Assembly: GCF_041435015.1 (NCBI RefSeq)
Contig: NZ_CP107989.1
Coordinates: 5,270,001 to 5,334,000, forward strand
Length of the DNA: 64,000 nucleotides
DNA from: Streptomyces canus
GTDB lineage: Bacteria; Actinomycetota; Actinomycetes; Streptomycetales; Streptomycetaceae
Direction: 5' to 3'
In this document: piece after piece, positions 49,966 to 58,504 of the stretch
Numbering within the stretch: position 1 is the first letter of the stretch
How the letters are laid out: each line of letters opens with the position of its first letter
Made by a program: the position numbers and the translations under genes
The notes under the pieces: model-generated
The model's input: only the letters and a program-made list of their open reading frames with translations
The model's database searches: none
Told to the model about the DNA's origin: nothing

Positions 49966-50012
49966 CTACGGGTCAGAAGGTTGCAGGTTCGAATCCTGAC
50001 GAGTGCACACAG
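49966..50012. other. Partial tRNA-Arg copy, right boundary of the decayed island
   Basis: Matches 46358-46404 at 45 of 47 bases. One change (GACGAGTGC) breaks the acceptor-side match. It is followed by its own hairpin. Confidence 0.85.
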
Positions 50013-50014
50013 GG

Positions 50015-50044
50015 CAAAGGCCCCGGATCGCTCCGGGGCCTTTG
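50015..50044. terminator. Terminator-like hairpin after the tRNA-Arg copy
   Basis: A perfect 13-bp stem (50015-50027 with 50032-50044) and TCGC loop. It is probably the original tRNA-Arg terminator carried with the displaced 3' end. Confidence 0.7.
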
Positions 50045-50134
50045 GCGTTCCGGGGGGGGGTACAGCGGCGAAGTACAAGAGGACGGACCCGGCCCCGTCC
50101 AAGAGGAGAGGGCCGACCGGCTGACCGCCTCCGC

Positions 50135-52012
50135 CTACTTGAGCGCCACGCCACCCGCGTTGTGGTAGGCGATCGTCTTGTTGATCAGGTTCCCGCCGTC
50201 GGTCTCGACCGATGTCTGTTCGCCATGCCCCGCGCCGAACAGCAGGCCGGCGATATGGGCGTTCGCCACCTGGTCCATGTGACCGAGGAGCCAATCCACC
50301 TTGTCGTCCTTGTAATGGTTGAGGGTGTTGTTCTGCGCCATGTTGCCCACGGGGATCTGCCACAGGACCACCGGCTTGCCCACGGACTCGGCCATCGTCT
50401 TGTAGAACCCCATCTGGGCAGCGGCCTTCTGGTCGGTCCAGAAGGTGTCCAGGCCACCGTGCTCCGGCTTTGCGTACCAGCCGGCGTCGCGGTCCGACAC
50501 ATCGGCGACCAGGAAGTCGGCGTTCTGCGCACCGAGGTTCGCGTAGTCCTTGGCGCATCCCTGCATGTTGCTCTGCCAGTCCCAGCAGGAGAGGTGGAAG
50601 CCCACGGTGGTGTTCGGTGCGTATGTGTGCGCCATCGAGATCAGGCACCGGGAGAGTCCGGCGGCGCTGTCCTCCTGTGATCCGCAATCCGTCGGATTCG
50701 CGGCAGAGACCTTCGCGGCAACCGTGTGCGGATCGCCGAGCGATCGGACGTAGCCCCAGAAGTCGGGCTCGAGGTCGATCATGTTCTGCGCGTTGCCGAT
50801 CTTCTGGAGGAAGAAGCGGTAGTCGTTCATGTACCGGGTGAGCAGGTCGACCCTGTTGATGGCCTCGACCTCGCCCGGACCGTCGCCCTGACCTGCCAGA
50901 TCCCCGAGGTCGCGCAGTGAGTACCAGGTCCAGAAGAACTTCTGCGGGCGCGGGCTTCCCTTGTAGGTCGCCTTGGCCACCTGGCCGTTCAAATAGGTCA
51001 CGTAATTGCCGGGTGGCGTGGTGCTGCCTTGCCAGCAGCCCCACCAGCTCTTCCACTCATCCTTGCATTTCGATGCCGAGTAGTAGTCCGACGAGGGCGC
51101 GGGCTGGCTGTGCACGTAGGCGTATCGCACGTCGAACGGCGCGGCGTCCGCCGACTCGTCGGACATCGAGCCGCCGATGAGCACCTTGTTGCCACCCATG
51201 AAACTCTTCGTCGAGCTGCCGCCGCCGGCCGCGGCCGCGGGAGACGACGCCGGCGACGGGCTCGTGCCACTCGAAGCCTTGCTCGAGGGAACACTGGTTG
51301 CCGTCGCGCTGGGCGTCGGCGTCGGCGTCGGCGTCGGCGTTGCGGCGCTGCCGACGCTCCCGGCCGGGACGAGTTGCCACTGCTGATTGGCGCCGCCCCA
51401 GTCGCGGTACTGGACGACGTCGCCCCCGTTGGCCTTGGAGGCGTTGTGGACCTCGACGGCCATGCCGCTGAAGCGATTGATCAGACGCATGTAGCCGTCC
51501 GACGACTCGGCCAGTTTGAACTGCTGGTTGGTGCCGTTCCGGTCGCTCCACTGCACGATCTCGGAGCCGGCGGTCTTCGACCAGTTGCGGTTGTCCAGCA
51601 CCTTGCCGGAGTTCCGGTTCTGCAGCTTGTAGTACCCGTCACCTGCGTCGATGAACCGCCACTGCTGGTTGGCCCCGCCGTGACGGGCCCACTGCACCAC
51701 CGCCGCGCCGTCGTTCGTGGCGAACTCCCGGCCGTCCAGCACCTTGCCGCTGTTGCGGTTGACCAGCACGTACCACGACTTCGAATCCACGGTTCCCGCC
51801 GAGGCCGTGTTGATCACGACCGCGGAGCCGGCCACGACAGCCATGACGATGGCCGCCCAGACACCCCGACGTGCGAACAACCGACGGCCACGATGGGTCA
51901 CTTGTGGTCCTCCGGTGTCGGCCGAGCGGGACGACCGGCGACGACCGCGGCCGCGCGGCATGGCGGCGGCCAACGCGGTACGCCACCGATGACGTGGGTG
52001 GGCGTGGGACAT
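50135..52012 (-). CDS. Secreted ricin-type lectin protein with uncharacterised C-terminal domain
   Basis: 625 residues from the ATG at 52012. A basic leader and one hydrophobic segment (GVWAAIVMAVVAGSAVVINT) act as export signal or anchor. A ricin-type beta-trefoil follows, with three repeats carrying QW motifs (GGANQQWRF, NGTNQQFKL, GGANQQWQL). After a Thr/Pro/Ser linker comes a 340-residue domain (MIDLEPDFWGYVRSLGDPHT, VGFHLSCWDWQSNMQGCAKD, KPVVLWQIPVGNM). This domain looks like a TIM-barrel glycoside hydrolase with acidic residues at strand ends, but I cannot name the family. Confidence 0.82.
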   Translation of the reverse strand: MSHAHPRHRWRTALAAAMPRGRGRRRSSRSADTGGPQVTHRGRRLFARRGVWAAIVMAVVAGSAVVINTASAGTVDSKSWYVLVNRNSGKVLDGREFATNDGAAVVQWARHGGANQQWRFIDAGDGYYKLQNRNSGKVLDNRNWSKTAGSEIVQWSDRNGTNQQFKLAESSDGYMRLINRFSGMAVEVHNASKANGGDVVQYRDWGGANQQWQLVPAGSVGSAATPTPTPTPTPSATATSVPSSKASSGTSPSPASSPAAAAGGGSSTKSFMGGNKVLIGGSMSDESADAAPFDVRYAYVHSQPAPSSDYYSASKCKDEWKSWWGCWQGSTTPPGNYVTYLNGQVAKATYKGSPRPQKFFWTWYSLRDLGDLAGQGDGPGEVEAINRVDLLTRYMNDYRFFLQKIGNAQNMIDLEPDFWGYVRSLGDPHTVAAKVSAANPTDCGSQEDSAAGLSRCLISMAHTYAPNTTVGFHLSCWDWQSNMQGCAKDYANLGAQNADFLVADVSDRDAGWYAKPEHGGLDTFWTDQKAAAQMGFYKTMAESVGKPVVLWQIPVGNMAQNNTLNHYKDDKVDWLLGHMDQVANAHIAGLLFGAGHGEQTSVETDGGNLINKTIAYHNAGGVALK

Positions 52013-52282
52013 GTCTGTGCTCTCTTTCAGCCGTTGCATCTGACCGGACCACCGGGCCGGACAGCACTGAGTGGTCCGGGAGGCCGAAAAGGTTGCCGTG
52101 CATCAGAAGATCCACAGATTTCACTTCCGGAGCTGTGCTCGGGGTTGGGGCGACGCCGGCCGGTGAGCATCTGCGATGGCGGCGGACGGTCAGGGACAAC
52201 AGGCGTGGGAGCGGCTTGTTCTGACACCCCGGAGTGGGATCTCCGGGGCCTCTTGCGGTAGAGGGACGGCGTGGCAGCGCGG

Positions 52283-52468
52283 TCATGCGGCGGTCATGGC
52301 CAGGCCATGGAAGGCCTGGGTGGTGCGGGGGTGGGCGAGTTCGTCGAGCAGGTGGCGCCAGTCGGGGTCGGCCGCGGCGGGGTGGGCCAGGTCCCAGGCG
52401 GTGAGGAGGGGGGTCAGTTCGCTCTCGGGGGAGGTCTCTATCGACGGGGAGGACAGCAGCGGGGTCAT
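52283..52468 (-). CDS. Small hypothetical protein
   Basis: 61 residues (ETSPESELTPLLTAWDLAHP, then WRHLLDELAHPRTTQAFHGL) with a well-placed GGAAGGAA ribosome-binding site. Mostly helical, no recognisable family. It lies next to the lectin gene and could be a small regulator or peptide precursor; there is no evidence for either. Confidence 0.55.
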   Translation of the reverse strand: MTPLLSSPSIETSPESELTPLLTAWDLAHPAAADPDWRHLLDELAHPRTTQAFHGLAMTAA

Positions 52469-52994
52469 GGGAGTTCCTTCCGGAGGGCGACGCACAGAGG
52501 AGGGCGGTGAACTCGGGGGCGGCGCCCGGGGATCCGGGATCCGATGGCTTCTACGATGCCGTCGATTCCGGGACGGCGACATGGAGCCCGCCGCCCAGTC
52601 CGGGGTGGGGGCAGCTGTACCGTTCCTAGGGACTGAGCGGGAGTGAGTCCTGTTGCCAGGTCTCGTGCTCGGCCGAACGCCCCGAACGGTGTTGGGCGTT
52701 CTGGTTGCCCGCGTTCGTTCCGCATCCGGGCGGCACGGATCGTGGCCGTGGTCCGGGGATGCGGGGGCGGGGTCCCTCACGCCCGGGAGCTCACCCCTAC
52801 CCGAAGATCCCGTCGCCATGGGAAACGAGCGCCTCCCGTGAAGGTCACGCATTCGATGAGGGAACGCCAGTTCCCTGCTAACCGACACCACTACCGAGGC
52901 GCGTGACACAACACAGACGAGCACCACTCACTCCCGCTCACCAAAACGCTCTTGAACGCACTCCAGTGGCAGAAGCTCCAAGCCCTCTGCCATC
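52469..52994. other. Non-coding stretch
   Basis: No frame has a convincing start and composition. It contains the promoters of the divergent small protein and Nudix genes. No strong inverted repeats were noticed. Confidence 0.4.
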
Positions 52995-53543
52995 GTGACC
53001 GTCATGGGCGAACTGGTGGAGCGGGTGGACGAGGAGGACCGGGTCATCGGGGTGGTGGACCGGGCGGAGGCCATCGAGAAGGGGTGGCTGCACCGGATCG
53101 CGACCACGGTCTGCCGTGATCCGGACGGGCGGATTCTGGTGCATCGGCGGCCGGAGAACGATTCCCGCTTCCCGGGGCAGTACAACTGGCTGGTGGGCGG
53201 GGCGGCGGAGGCCGGGGAGTCGTACGAGGAGGCGGCGGCCCGGGAACTCGCCGAGGAACTGGGGGTGGTCGGGACACCGCGCTTCCTCTTCAAGTTCCTG
53301 TGCCGCGGCGAGATCAGCCCCTACTGGCTCGGGGTGCACGAAGTCGTCGTGACCGGAGCGCTCGTGCCCGATCCGGCGGAGATCGCTTGGCACGCCTGGT
53401 TCGGCGAGGGCGAGTTGCTGGAGGCGGCCGGGAGGCCCACGTTCGTGTCCGACGGGGCGGAGGCCCTGCGGCGTCACCTGGCGGCCCGAACGCCCGGATC
53501 GTCGGCAGTGCCTCCCACCGACGGGGCGGCCGCCTCGGGTTGA
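52995..53543 (+). CDS. Nudix hydrolase
   Basis: 182 residues from GTG 52995 (ATG 53004 is equally possible). The N-terminus ELVERVDEEDRVIGVVDRAE, then IATTVCRDPDGRILVHRRPE, resembles IPP-isomerase-like Nudix proteins. The Nudix box runs from GGAAEAGE to RELAEELG at about 71-93. The substrate is unknown. Its 3' end overlaps an oppositely directed frame. Confidence 0.88.
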   Translation: MTVMGELVERVDEEDRVIGVVDRAEAIEKGWLHRIATTVCRDPDGRILVHRRPENDSRFPGQYNWLVGGAAEAGESYEEAAARELAEELGVVGTPRFLFKFLCRGEISPYWLGVHEVVVTGALVPDPAEIAWHAWFGEGELLEAAGRPTFVSDGAEALRRHLAARTPGSSAVPPTDGAAASG

Positions 53544-53670
53544 GCGGCAAGACATACCCCTGCAGGTACCCCGCCGGCCCGTCGTCGAGGTGGATCGCGA
53601 ACTCCCCGAAACCGCGGCCCGGTTCGTCGTCGCAGGAGATGCCGGGCACGTTGCGCCAGTAGGCGTGCAC
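53314..53670 (-). CDS. Possible small protein antisense to the Nudix gene end
   Basis: The first 45 residues (HAYWRNVPGISCDDEPGRGF, then GEFAIHLDDGPAGYLQGYV) look like real protein, with high third-position GC and GGGAG seven bases before the GTG. The rest is Arg/Pro-rich and lies opposite the Nudix gene, so the natural end is probably earlier and lost by a frameshift. It may be a short real gene with a damaged 3' end. Confidence 0.4.
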   Translation of the reverse strand: MHAYWRNVPGISCDDEPGRGFGEFAIHLDDGPAGYLQGYVLPLNPRRPPRRWEALPTIRAFGPPGDAAGPPPRRTRTWASRPPPATRPRRTRRAKRSPPDRARALRSRRLRAPRASRG

Positions 53671-53710
53671 GACAGCTCCCTTCGGGGCGAGCGGCCGTGG
53701 TGACCGTACG

Positions 53711-54259
53711 TCAGCAGGTGGCGCCGACGGCGGCCTGGGTGAGGACGGGGCGGGGCAGGGGGAGCACGGGGCGCCGGGGCCGGAGCGGGCTCTTGCGGCC
53801 GCTCGTGAAGACGAACAGGCGCAGGACCAGGAAGCGGCCGATGCCGGCCAGACCGGACGCGGTGAGGTAGACGGCCTGTTCCGTGAGCATGCCGGGCGCC
53901 GACTGGATGACGTGGAGGAGGAACATCGCGGCGCAGGTGACGGCGTACGCGGCCGCCGCGGAGCCGGAGGACTGGAGGTGCCGGCGCCAGCCGGGGCGGC
54001 GGCCGGTGCCGAACGTGAACAGGGCGTGGAGCTCGGTGCACAGGAGCGTGGAGACCACGGTGATCACCGCGTTCGCGACCGCCCACGGCATCGTCATCGC
54101 CACCAGCGGTACGGCGAAGCTGGAGAGGACGCCTATCCCGCCGCCGCAGACGACGAAGCGGACGAAGGAGGCGAGGGGGCCGGGGGCGGCCGGGGAGGAC
54201 AGGGAGGACAGGGAGGGCGAGGACGGGGACTGTGTCGTGTCGGCCGTCTGCGGCTCCAT
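53711..54259 (-). CDS. GtrA-family membrane protein
   Basis: 182 residues from the ATG at 54259 (GGAGGAAA upstream). Four membrane helices follow a Ser-rich leader; FVRFVVCGGGIGVLSSFAVP and RLFVFTSGR are GtrA signatures. GtrA proteins are thought to flip polyprenyl-linked sugars for envelope glycosylation. A GT2-GtrA fusion lies 4 kb further on, so the two may be related in function. Confidence 0.85.
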   Translation of the reverse strand: MEPQTADTTQSPSSPSLSSLSSPAAPGPLASFVRFVVCGGGIGVLSSFAVPLVAMTMPWAVANAVITVVSTLLCTELHALFTFGTGRRPGWRRHLQSSGSAAAAYAVTCAAMFLLHVIQSAPGMLTEQAVYLTASGLAGIGRFLVLRLFVFTSGRKSPLRPRRPVLPLPRPVLTQAAVGATC

Positions 54260-54567
54260 GGTGTTTCCTCCGGCTCGGCGCGGGCTTCTCGATCCGCCTG
54301 ATCCGGGGGTGGATCGGCTGAGATCAACGATGCCGTCGCGGGCTCGCCGGAACGATGGAGTGCCCTCCCGAATGGGAGGTGGGGCTAGCTCCACCTCCGG
54401 GGTGGGGCGGTCCCGCTACTCGCCGTCGTTCGGGGCACGGGCGAAGGACAGCAGGTCGATGACGTTCGGGTCTCCGGCTCCCGCGATCGGTCTCCCGCTC
54501 CCCCGGACCCGTCTCCGGTTCCTCGCATGATCCCCGTTGTCAGTGGTGACGCCTACTCTCGGGAGGG
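54260..54567. other. Divergent promoter region
   Basis: About 300 bases between the GtrA and DUF2797 genes. No gene is assigned; a leftward frame ending at 54416 (GAGDPNVIDLLSFARAPNDG) looks protein-like at its C-terminus but has no supported start. Confidence 0.4.
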
Positions 54568-55443
54568 ATGGCACAGGCATGGAAGTGCTCGGGGCTGCGG
54601 TGGTCGGCGGGTGGGCCCGTGCTGCGGTGGGTCGGCGGTCGGCGCAGTGCGCTGACCTGGGGGAAGCGGGTGGCCTTCGGGGTCGCGGAGGGGGGTGTGC
54701 GGACATGTGTGGGAGCGCGGGGGCATGCGTGCCCGGCGCGGGCCGCGGTGTCGGGGCGGACCACGGGGGCGCGCTGCGAGGAGTGTGCGCGGCTGGACCG
54801 GGCGCACTCCGTGGCCGCCGACACCCTCGCGGACGACCCCCGTCCGTACCGGGTGTACCTGGCGTGGTTCGGGCCCGGCATGGTCAAGGTCGGCATCACG
54901 GCGCACGAGCGGGGGAGCGCGCGCCTGTGGGAACAGGGCGCCGTCTGCTTCAGCTGGCTCGGCACCGGTCCGCTCATGGCCGCCCGGCGCGCCGAGGAAC
55001 TGCTGCGGGCGGCCCTCTCGGTACCGGATCGCATTCCGTACGGCGACAAGCGGGCCGTCCGGTCCGCCCTGCCGGCGTCGGCCGCCGAGCGGGCCGCCGA
55101 GATCGGCGAACTGCACGCGCGGGCGGTGACCCTGGGCGGCTGGCCCGAGTCCCTGGAGCGCGCGGCGTACGAGCCGGTCGATCACGTCGAGGTCTTCGGC
55201 CTCGCCGGCCTGCCCACCGCCGTCGGTGAGGTGAGCGAGCTCGTCGCGGGCGGGTCGGTGGGCGGCAGGCTCATCGCGGCCGCCGGCCCGGACCTGCACC
55301 TGGAGACGGAGGGCGGGGGAGTCGTCGTACTGGACACACGGCTGATGACGGGGTGGGATCTGGTTCCGGCCGACGGGTCGGAAATCACCGTGCCGATGAG
55401 AGAGTTCAAGGAGAAGCCGGGGGTTCAGGACGGGTTGTTCTGA
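54568..55443 (+). CDS. DUF2797 protein
   Basis: 291 residues. HACPARAAVSGRTTGARCEE, then CARLDRAHSV, may bind zinc, and YRVYLAWFGPGMVKVGITAH, then WLGTGPLMAARRAEELL, are the DUF2797 core, which resembles a GIY-YIG-type fold (Y...Y and K-VGIT). The function is not established. ATG with GGGAGGG upstream. Confidence 0.85.
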   Translation: MAQAWKCSGLRWSAGGPVLRWVGGRRSALTWGKRVAFGVAEGGVRTCVGARGHACPARAAVSGRTTGARCEECARLDRAHSVAADTLADDPRPYRVYLAWFGPGMVKVGITAHERGSARLWEQGAVCFSWLGTGPLMAARRAEELLRAALSVPDRIPYGDKRAVRSALPASAAERAAEIGELHARAVTLGGWPESLERAAYEPVDHVEVFGLAGLPTAVGEVSELVAGGSVGGRLIAAAGPDLHLETEGGGVVVLDTRLMTGWDLVPADGSEITVPMREFKEKPGVQDGLF

Positions 55444-55461
55444 TGAGGGGGAGGGCCGGGG

Positions 55462-55953
55462 ATGGACGTCACCGTGCAGTGGATCCGCACGTCGTGGACG
55501 AAGCAGTCCCGTGGCGGCGAGGCCGCGACCAGGAGGAACGCGGCTCCGGTCGGCTTCGTTCTGCCGCCGTCCGCGGTGGGGCGCGACGGAGAGCCGTTCG
55601 TCCACGCGGTCCGGATGGACGAGCGGGACGACTTCGTGCCGCACGACCACCAGGGCGACAACCTCAGAGGTGTCGACGTCCAACTCCGTGAGGCCGACGG
55701 GCGGTTGCGGGTCCTGCCCAGGGTGAGACCGATGTTCGGGGTGCCGCCCCGGCCGCGGCGGCGTCCGGGCGTGCGGCTCGAGCCCGGACAGTGGGTGCGG
55801 TGGCGGCTCAACTACCGCTTCAGCAGTGCCGTCGGGTTGCGGGACTGGTCGTACTGGCTGGACACCTTCAACATCGCCTACGGCCCGGTCGGCGCCGAGG
55901 TGTTCCTCGGAGCGCCGACGGTTCATGTGGACGAGCAGGGGCCGGTCCGGTAG
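55462..55953 (+). CDS. Conserved hypothetical protein
   Basis: 163 residues, soluble, with several Trp and Arg residues (VTVQWIRTSWTKQSRGGEA, then VRWRLNYRFSSAVGLRDWSY). It follows the DUF2797 gene by 18 bases and may be cotranscribed. The family is not recognised. Confidence 0.72.
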   Translation: MDVTVQWIRTSWTKQSRGGEAATRRNAAPVGFVLPPSAVGRDGEPFVHAVRMDERDDFVPHDHQGDNLRGVDVQLREADGRLRVLPRVRPMFGVPPRPRRRPGVRLEPGQWVRWRLNYRFSSAVGLRDWSYWLDTFNIAYGPVGAEVFLGAPTVHVDEQGPVR

Positions 55954-56085
55954 AGGTCCGGAGTCTCGAGCGGGTGCCTCCCCGCCCGTCGAACAAGGGA
56001 TTCCCCAGGGGTTCCCTGAGAGCCGCCTGTGCGTTTCTCAGGGAAATCACAGATAGCCGAAAGGGTGCTCTCAGGGGGCCCCGAC

Positions 56086-56838
56086 ATGGTGTTCACCATG
56101 ACCACGACCTCGCCCCAGGGGCGCACCGAACTGCTGAGGCCGGACGGGAGCCCCGTCCGAGTGCTTGTGGTGGACGACGAGCTGTCGATCACCGAACTGC
56201 TGTCCATGGCCCTTCGCTATGAGGGATGGCAGATCCGGAGTGCGGGAGACGGCCAGGGTGCCGTTCAGACCGCGCGGGAGTTCCGGCCCGACGCCGTCGT
56301 TCTCGACATGATGCTTCCCGACATGGACGGACTGGCCGTCCTCGGGCGGCTTCGGCGTGAGCTGCCGGACGTGCCGGTGCTGTTCCTGACCGCGAAGGAC
56401 GCCGTCGAGGACCGCATCGCCGGGCTCACCGCCGGTGGCGACGACTACGTCACCAAGCCGTTCAGCCTCGAAGAGGTCGTGGCCCGGCTGCGTGGGCTCA
56501 TCCGCCGGTCGGGTGCCGCCGACCGCCGCAGCGACTCCGTGCTGGTCGTCGGTGACCTCACCCTCGACGAGGACAGCCACGAGGTCTCGCGCGCCGGAGA
56601 GAACATCCACCTCACCGCGACCGAGTTCGAACTGCTGCGCTTCCTCATGCGCAACCCCCGGCGGGTGCTCAGCAAGGCGCAGATCCTCGACCGCGTGTGG
56701 TCGTACGACTTCGGCGGCCAGGCCAACGTCGTCGAGCTCTACATCTCCTACCTGCGCCGGAAGATAGACGCGGGACGTGAGCCGATGATCCACACCCGGC
56801 GCGGAGCCGGCTATCTGATCAAGCCCGCCGCGTCATGA
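56086..56838 (+). CDS. OmpR-family response regulator
   Basis: 250 residues. The receiver has D30/D31, phosphoacceptor D74 (VVLDMMLPDMDG), Thr in LFLTAKD and Lys in YVTKPFS. The C-terminal winged helix ends in NVVELYISYLRRKIDAG. It overlaps the sensor kinase gene by 4 bases. Likely targets include the glycosylation genes that follow, judging by their position. Confidence 0.92.
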   Translation: MVFTMTTTSPQGRTELLRPDGSPVRVLVVDDELSITELLSMALRYEGWQIRSAGDGQGAVQTAREFRPDAVVLDMMLPDMDGLAVLGRLRRELPDVPVLFLTAKDAVEDRIAGLTAGGDDYVTKPFSLEEVVARLRGLIRRSGAADRRSDSVLVVGDLTLDEDSHEVSRAGENIHLTATEFELLRFLMRNPRRVLSKAQILDRVWSYDFGGQANVVELYISYLRRKIDAGREPMIHTRRGAGYLIKPAAS

Positions 56839-58490
56839 GCGGACGACGACGGCCGCGGGCGCAGAAGCGAGCAGGGCGAGCAGGCAAGCCGCGCACGCTG
56901 CGGACACGGCTCGTCGTCGCGTCGGTGGTGCTGATCGCCGTGGTCTGCTCGGTGATCGGCACGGTGACCACGCTGGCGTTGCGGTCACATCTGTACGACC
57001 AACTGAGCGGCAAGCTGAACGAGGCCTCGTCACGGGCGGCGCCGCGCGACTTCCCGCCCGGGAAATTCGGGAATGGCAGCAACGGCGGCACCGGCAACGG
57101 CGTCGACAAGAACGGCCGGCCCGTCGCGCAGGGCAACCAGCAGAACACCCCCGCCAAGTTCGTCATCGGGCCGGGGCCGGACGGCACGATCGCGGCCAAG
57201 GTGGAGAAGGGCCAGATCAGCGACGCCAAGCGCGGGGTGAAGTCCGGCTCCGACCAGAACTTCGGGATGGCCGCCGAGAGCCTCACGGCCGCCCAGATCA
57301 AGGTGCTGAACACCGTCCCCAAGGACACCAAGCAGCACAAGGTGGAGCTGCCCGGCCTCGGTGACTATCTCGTCCGGTACTCCAGCAACGAGACCTCCGC
57401 CTATTACGTCGCCCTCCCCACCAAGGACGTCGACGCCACCATCGACACCCTGATCCTCGTGGAGATCAGCGTCACCGCCGCCGGTCTCGGCGCGGCCGTC
57501 ATCGCCGGGTACGTCCTGGTCGGGCTCGCCACCCGCCCCCTCCGCAGGGTCGCCAACACCGCCACCCGGGTCTCCGAACTCCCGCTCCACACCGGCGAGG
57601 TCAACCTCAGCGAGCGGGTCCCCGAGGCGGAGTGCGATCCGCACACCGAGGTCGGACAGGTCGGCTCCGCGCTCAACCGCATGCTGGACCACGTCCACGG
57701 CGCCCTGCACGCACGCCAGCAGAGCGAGATGCGGGTGCGCCAGTTCGTGGCCGACGCCAGTCACGAGCTGCGGACCCCGCTCGCCTCCATCCGCGGGTAC
57801 GCCGAGCTCACCAGACGCGGCAGAGAAGAGGTCGGCCCCGACACCCGGCACGCCCTGGGCCGTATCGAGTCCGAGGCGGGCCGTATGACGCTGCTCGTGG
57901 AGGACCTGCTGCTGCTCGCGCGCCTGGACGCCGGGCGGCCGCTGCAGTTCGAGCAGACCGACCTCATCCCGCTCGTCGTGGACACCATCAGTGACGCCCG
58001 AGCGGCCGGCATGGACCACAACTGGCGCCTGGACCTGCCCGACGAACCCGCCCTCGTCTCCGGTGACGCGGCCCGTCTCCAGCAGGTGCTCATCAACCTG
58101 CTCGGCAACGCCCGCAAACACACCCCGGAGGGCACGACCGTCACGGCGCGGATCCAGCGGCGCGGCCCCTGGATGTGCGTGGACGTCGAGGACAACGGCC
58201 AGGGCATCCCGTCCGAGCTGCTCCCGCACGTCTTCGAACGGTTCGCTCGCGGGGACTCCTCGCGCTCGCGTGCCTCCGGCTCGACGGGTCTCGGCCTCGC
58301 CATCGTGGAGGCCGTCGCGACCGCGCACGGCGGCGCCGTGACCGTGGACAGCGTTCCCGGGCGCACCGTGTTCACGATGCACCTGCCCGCTCTCGGTCCC
58401 GTGACCCCGCGTCCGGCGCCCGAAACGAACTGGCAATCGCACTCACAGGCACAGCACAGCGCCGCCATATGGGTGCAACAGGGGGCTTGA
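56835..58490 (+). CDS. Sensor histidine kinase
   Basis: 551 residues. TM1 is at about 26-47, then an extracytoplasmic domain (50-200) with a Gly/Asn-rich stretch, TM2 at about 205-230, HAMP (232-285), and a HisKA domain with H310 (ASHELRTPLASIRGY). The HATPase has INLLGNARKHTP, VEDNGQGIP and TGLGLAIVEAVATAHGG. Intact and classical. Translationally coupled to the response regulator. Confidence 0.93.
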   Translation: MSGRRRPRAQKRAGRAGKPRTLRTRLVVASVVLIAVVCSVIGTVTTLALRSHLYDQLSGKLNEASSRAAPRDFPPGKFGNGSNGGTGNGVDKNGRPVAQGNQQNTPAKFVIGPGPDGTIAAKVEKGQISDAKRGVKSGSDQNFGMAAESLTAAQIKVLNTVPKDTKQHKVELPGLGDYLVRYSSNETSAYYVALPTKDVDATIDTLILVEISVTAAGLGAAVIAGYVLVGLATRPLRRVANTATRVSELPLHTGEVNLSERVPEAECDPHTEVGQVGSALNRMLDHVHGALHARQQSEMRVRQFVADASHELRTPLASIRGYAELTRRGREEVGPDTRHALGRIESEAGRMTLLVEDLLLLARLDAGRPLQFEQTDLIPLVVDTISDARAAGMDHNWRLDLPDEPALVSGDAARLQQVLINLLGNARKHTPEGTTVTARIQRRGPWMCVDVEDNGQGIPSELLPHVFERFARGDSSRSRASGSTGLGLAIVEAVATAHGGAVTVDSVPGRTVFTMHLPALGPVTPRPAPETNWQSHSQAQHSAAIWVQQGA

Positions 58491-58504
58491 CCAGAGTCGT
58501 TCCC

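Larger units (their letters stand above)
46358..50012. mobile_element. Decayed island at tRNA-Arg
   Basis: The 47 bases from the anticodon loop through the sequence after the tRNA (46358-46404) recur at 49966-50012 with two mismatches. The 3.6 kb between hold an MmpS-like gene, a PH-domain-like gene, a prim-pol scrap, the second palindromic repeat, a gene lacking its start, an SMI1/KNR4 gene and a truncated ankyrin gene. No integrase remains. It reads as the rubble of an integrative element. Confidence 0.7.

Noticed and set aside
49914..51056. Upstream extension of the ankyrin frame through the tRNA-Arg copy
   Set aside because: The RIRTCNLLTRSSTDIG stretch is the reverse translation of the partial tRNA; only the ankyrin part is protein-like.
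54416..54706. A 96-codon leftward frame ending GDPNVIDLLSFARAPNDG
   Set aside because: The C-terminus looks real, but no start with a ribosome-binding site is visible and the first half lies opposite the DUF2797 gene. Left unassigned.
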